Below, in pieces: positions 57,419 to 64,000 of a stretch of 64,000 nt of DNA (its first letter is position 1; each line of letters opens with the position of its first letter). A program made the translations under genes and the position numbers. The notes below the pieces were generated by a model. The model had not been told where the DNA came from. It ran no database searches and saw only the letters and a program-made list of their open reading frames with translations. The stretch comes from Robertmurraya sp047302285 (GTDB lineage Bacteria; Bacillota; Bacilli; Bacillales; Cytobacillaceae): positions 1 through 64,000 of the forward strand of contig NZ_CP154845.1 of the NCBI RefSeq assembly GCF_047302285.1, in the 5' to 3' direction.

Positions 57419-58233
57419 GTCCTCATTGACCTTCTTATGAGGACAATCTTTCCTCGTTTTCGCCTGACTTTGTCCTCATGAACCCCTTATGAGGACAAAC
57501 TTTCCTGATTTTCACCTGACTTTGTCCTCATGAACTCTCTATGAGGACAATCTTTCTTGGATTTTGCCTGACTTTGTCCTCATGAACACCCTATGAGGAC
57601 AAACTTTCTTGGATTTCGCTTGGCTTTGTCCTCATGAACTCTCTATGAGGACAAACTTTCCTGATTTTCTCCTGGCTTTGTCCTCATGAACCCTCTATGA
57701 GGACAAACTTTCCTGATTTTCTCTCGGCTTTGTCCTCATGAACCCTCTATGAGGACAAACTTTCCTGATTTTCTCTCGGCTTTGTCCTCATGAACTCTCT
57801 ATGAGGACATTCTTTCCTATCCAACCGCTGGAATCTGTTCTCATGAACACTTCATGAGACATACTTTCCTTACGAAACTACCCTTATCTTGTTTCATGGA
57901 CCCCTCATATGACATACTTTTCCTCTAAAACCACTCTTTTCTTGTTTCATGAACCCTTCATGAGACATACTTTTCCTTTAAAACCACTCTTTTCTTGTCT
58001 CATGAACCCTTCATGAGACATACTTTTCCTTTAAAACTACTCTTTTCTTGTCTCATGAACTCCTCATGAGACATACTTTTCCTTTAAAACTACTCTTTTC
58101 TTGTCTCATGAACTCCTCATGAGACATACTTTCCTTACAAAACTACCCTTATCTTGTTTCGTGAACCCTTCTTGTGACACACTTTCCTTGCGAAATTACG
58201 CATTTCTTGCTCCATGAGCTCCTAATAAAAGAC
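57419..58233. repeat. Array of about 16 tandem palindromes, 52-53-bp period
   Basis: Eight type A units (starts 57419, 57472, 57524, 57576, 57628, 57680, 57732, 57784) carry TTTGTCCTCAT-9-ATGAGGACAAA. Eight type B units (57837, 57891, 57944, 57997, 58050, 58103, 58156, 58209) carry TGTCTCATGA-5-TCATGAGACA or variants, the last two degenerate. A constant ACTTTCCT-like stretch follows each stem. Period 52-54 bp. It sits between csfB (plus) and the 5S gene (minus), so it is downstream of both. The rest of 57297-58277 has only terminators. Confidence 0.92.
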
Positions 58234-58237
58234 AAAT

Positions 58238-58270
58238 CAAAAAAAGAGCACCCATCAAATGGATACTCTT
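58238..58270 (-). terminator. Terminator of rrn operon 2
   Basis: On the minus strand AAGAGTATCCAT-TTG-ATGGGTGCTCTT pairs over 12 bp (two G-T) and is followed by seven T. It lies 7 bp after the 5S gene. Confidence 0.9.
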
Positions 58271-58277
58271 TCGCTTT

Positions 58278-58396
<119 letters not shown>

Positions 58397-58490
58397 ATTT
58401 GATTGAAGTGACCTCTTTTGCTTGCGCAAAAAGGATTATACCTTCAAAACTAGATAATGAAAGAAGAATAGAAAACCGAATAATCAATTT

Positions 58491-61423
<2,933 letters not shown>

Positions 61424-61784
61424 ATGCTGCGGCTTCCGATAAGCGGCGCATCTCTGCGTCAGCTCCCTCTCTGCGCTCCTCACGTACCAACTACGTACGT
61501 TCCGGTGCTCGTTCAGTCGCTTCCTTGATCTGCTTGCTTCTCGTAACCCTCGCGGTTTTTGTTTTGAAACTTAATCTCTAAACATATAGAGAGAAAAAAC
61601 TAAAATGGCGATTACTCGGTAATTCTTGGTTCTTCTTCATTTCATTATCTAGTTTTCAAGGTACAATCATTCAATTTAAAAAATCCGCTTATAAAAGTTG
61701 AAGGAAAAACATTTTCACTTCACTTTGTTTTGCGAAAAATTAAGGAAGAATATTTTTACTTCACTACGTTACGTAAAAAATTCT
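61424..61784 (-). other. tRNA-Ala to 23S spacer, operon 2
   Basis: The 361-bp stretch has one copy of the ITS module (about 61462-61545), the 23S processing strand (about 61607-61660) and two tandem 46-48-bp repeats at about 61690-61785. On the minus strand these read ATTTTT...GTGAAGT-AAAAT-TTCTTCCTT, each with TTTTTAC/GTAAAAA or TTTTCGC-like arms. I see no gene. Confidence 0.65.
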
Positions 61785-61860
61785 TGGTGGAGCCTAGCGG
61801 GATCGAACCGCTGACCTCCTGCGTGCAAGGCAGGCGCTCTCCCAGCTGAGCTAAGGCCCC
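61785..61860 (-). tRNA. tRNA-Ala (TGC)
   Basis: The reverse complement is a full cloverleaf with encoded CCA (GGGGCCTTAGCTCAGC ... GGCTCCACCA), 76 nt. The anticodon loop CTTGCAC gives TGC. It follows tRNA-Ile in the spacer, the usual Bacillus order. Confidence 0.97.
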
Positions 61861-61870
61861 ATTATAAGGA

Positions 61871-61947
<77 letters not shown>

Positions 61948-62082
61948 ATATAATGAGAATTTCATATTCAATTAGAGAGTGTTGCACTCTCAAAACTAAA
62001 CAAATCATACGGCTTTTCTGACGAGTCAAAAAAGCTTCCATCAACGTTACGATTATGAGACATCTAAGTCTCCATATTCCTT

Positions 62083-63689
<1,607 letters not shown>

Positions 63690-63971
63690 AGTAAGAATTA
63701 GCTCTTAATTTAAAACATAATAAAACTAACGTTGGCTAGTTTCGGCTCCTAGCTTTTCGACCATTTCACTTCTTCTGTCAAAGTCTTTTGGACTTTTCCG
63801 CCAGAAGTTCCAATGTTTGTCGAAGCTGTACAGTCGCCTCCACTATTATTTGTTGACGTATGATTTGTTTAGTTTTCAAAGTGCAGTTATGATTTTTCAC
63901 GCTAGTGAAAATATCTTTCATTAATTTTCCCGAAAGAAAATTTCTCTCAATCGCTCAGAGGCGACTTTATT
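63690..63971 (-). other. rrn operon 2 leader
   Basis: The leader matches that of operon 1 to about 63880, including the 16S processing strand (63857-63876). Beyond that it carries TTTTTCAC-GCTA-GTGAAAA then TATCTTTC (63894-63919), where operon 1 has a different hairpin. I see no gene. Confidence 0.7.
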
Positions 63972-64000
63972 AATATACCATTCTCACAATTAAATGTCAA
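63972..64000 (-). promoter_or_regulatory. sigma-A promoter of rrn operon 2
   Basis: Minus strand TTGACA (63995-64000), 17 bp, TATATT (63972-63977). The -35 box ends on the last base of the window, so upstream elements cannot be seen. Confidence 0.83.

Noticed and set aside
57419..58233. CRISPR array
   Set aside because: Repeats are palindromic with conserved spacers and 52-54-bp period; there are no unique spacers and no cas genes.
63894..63919. rho-independent terminator in the operon 2 leader
   Set aside because: The stem is followed by TATCTTTC on the plus strand only; no T run follows on the transcribed minus strand.

Overview
The window is a 64-kb piece of a low-GC Firmicutes (Bacillaceae) chromosome close to the replication origin. 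Gene content and order match the Bacillus subtilis rrnA-to-lysS segment almost gene for gene: csfB, yaaO, tmk, darA, holB, ricT, yabA, trmN, rsmI, abrB, metG, tatD, yabE, rnmV, ksgA, yabG, veg, sspF, ispE, purR, ridA, spoVG, glmU, prs, ctc, pth, fin, mfd, spoVT, yabM, mazG, rqcP, yabP, yabQ, divIC, yabR, spoIIE, yabS, yabT, tilS, hprT, ftsH, coaX, hslO, a prsA-like gene, cysK, folP, folB, folK, yazB, dusB, lysS. Almost everything is on the minus strand, so transcription runs from high to low coordinates. Only abrB and csfB are on the plus strand. The many spoII/spoV, ssp, yab and sporulation-sigma signals mark an endospore former. I cannot name the species.

Layout: 1-5500 is a complete rRNA operon (16S-23S-5S, minus strand, no spacer tRNAs), its 5S 3' end cut by the window edge. 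5670-57300 is the protein-coding segment. It holds lysyl- and methionyl-tRNA synthetases, folate synthesis, cysteine synthesis, CoA, cell division, proteolysis, purine control, PRPP and UDP-GlcNAc synthesis, replication and repair genes, and about a dozen sporulation genes. 57300-58240 is a non-coding array of about 16 palindromes at 52-53-bp spacing. 58278-64000 is a second rRNA operon in the same orientation, with tRNA-Ile and tRNA-Ala in the spacer and its -35 box on the last base of the window.

Several promoters are readable: housekeeping promoters for both rrn operons, cysK, veg (two) and yabE; a textbook sigma-H promoter for spoVG; a sigma-B-like promoter for ctc; sigma-F for csfB; sigma-E for yabP-yabQ; sigma-G for fin, spoVT and sspF; sigma-K for yabG; and abrB with two Spo0A boxes. 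The segment therefore carries most of the regulatory cascade that leads from stationary phase to spore.

Most unusual points: (1) the 16S gene of the second operon carries a 51-nt net insertion exactly at the tip of helix 44, forming a long perfect hairpin, plus a 1-nt insertion beside the anti-Shine-Dalgarno tail; (2) the palindrome array downstream of that operon is phased at about five DNA turns, and its arms change in a paired way; (3) hairpins with unrelated stems but a shared AACTTTCC-like tail recur near rRNA genes and the veg gene; (4) pabB-pabA-pabC, which sit between cysK and folP in B. subtilis, are absent here, as are yaaR, yazA, xpaC and yaaN.
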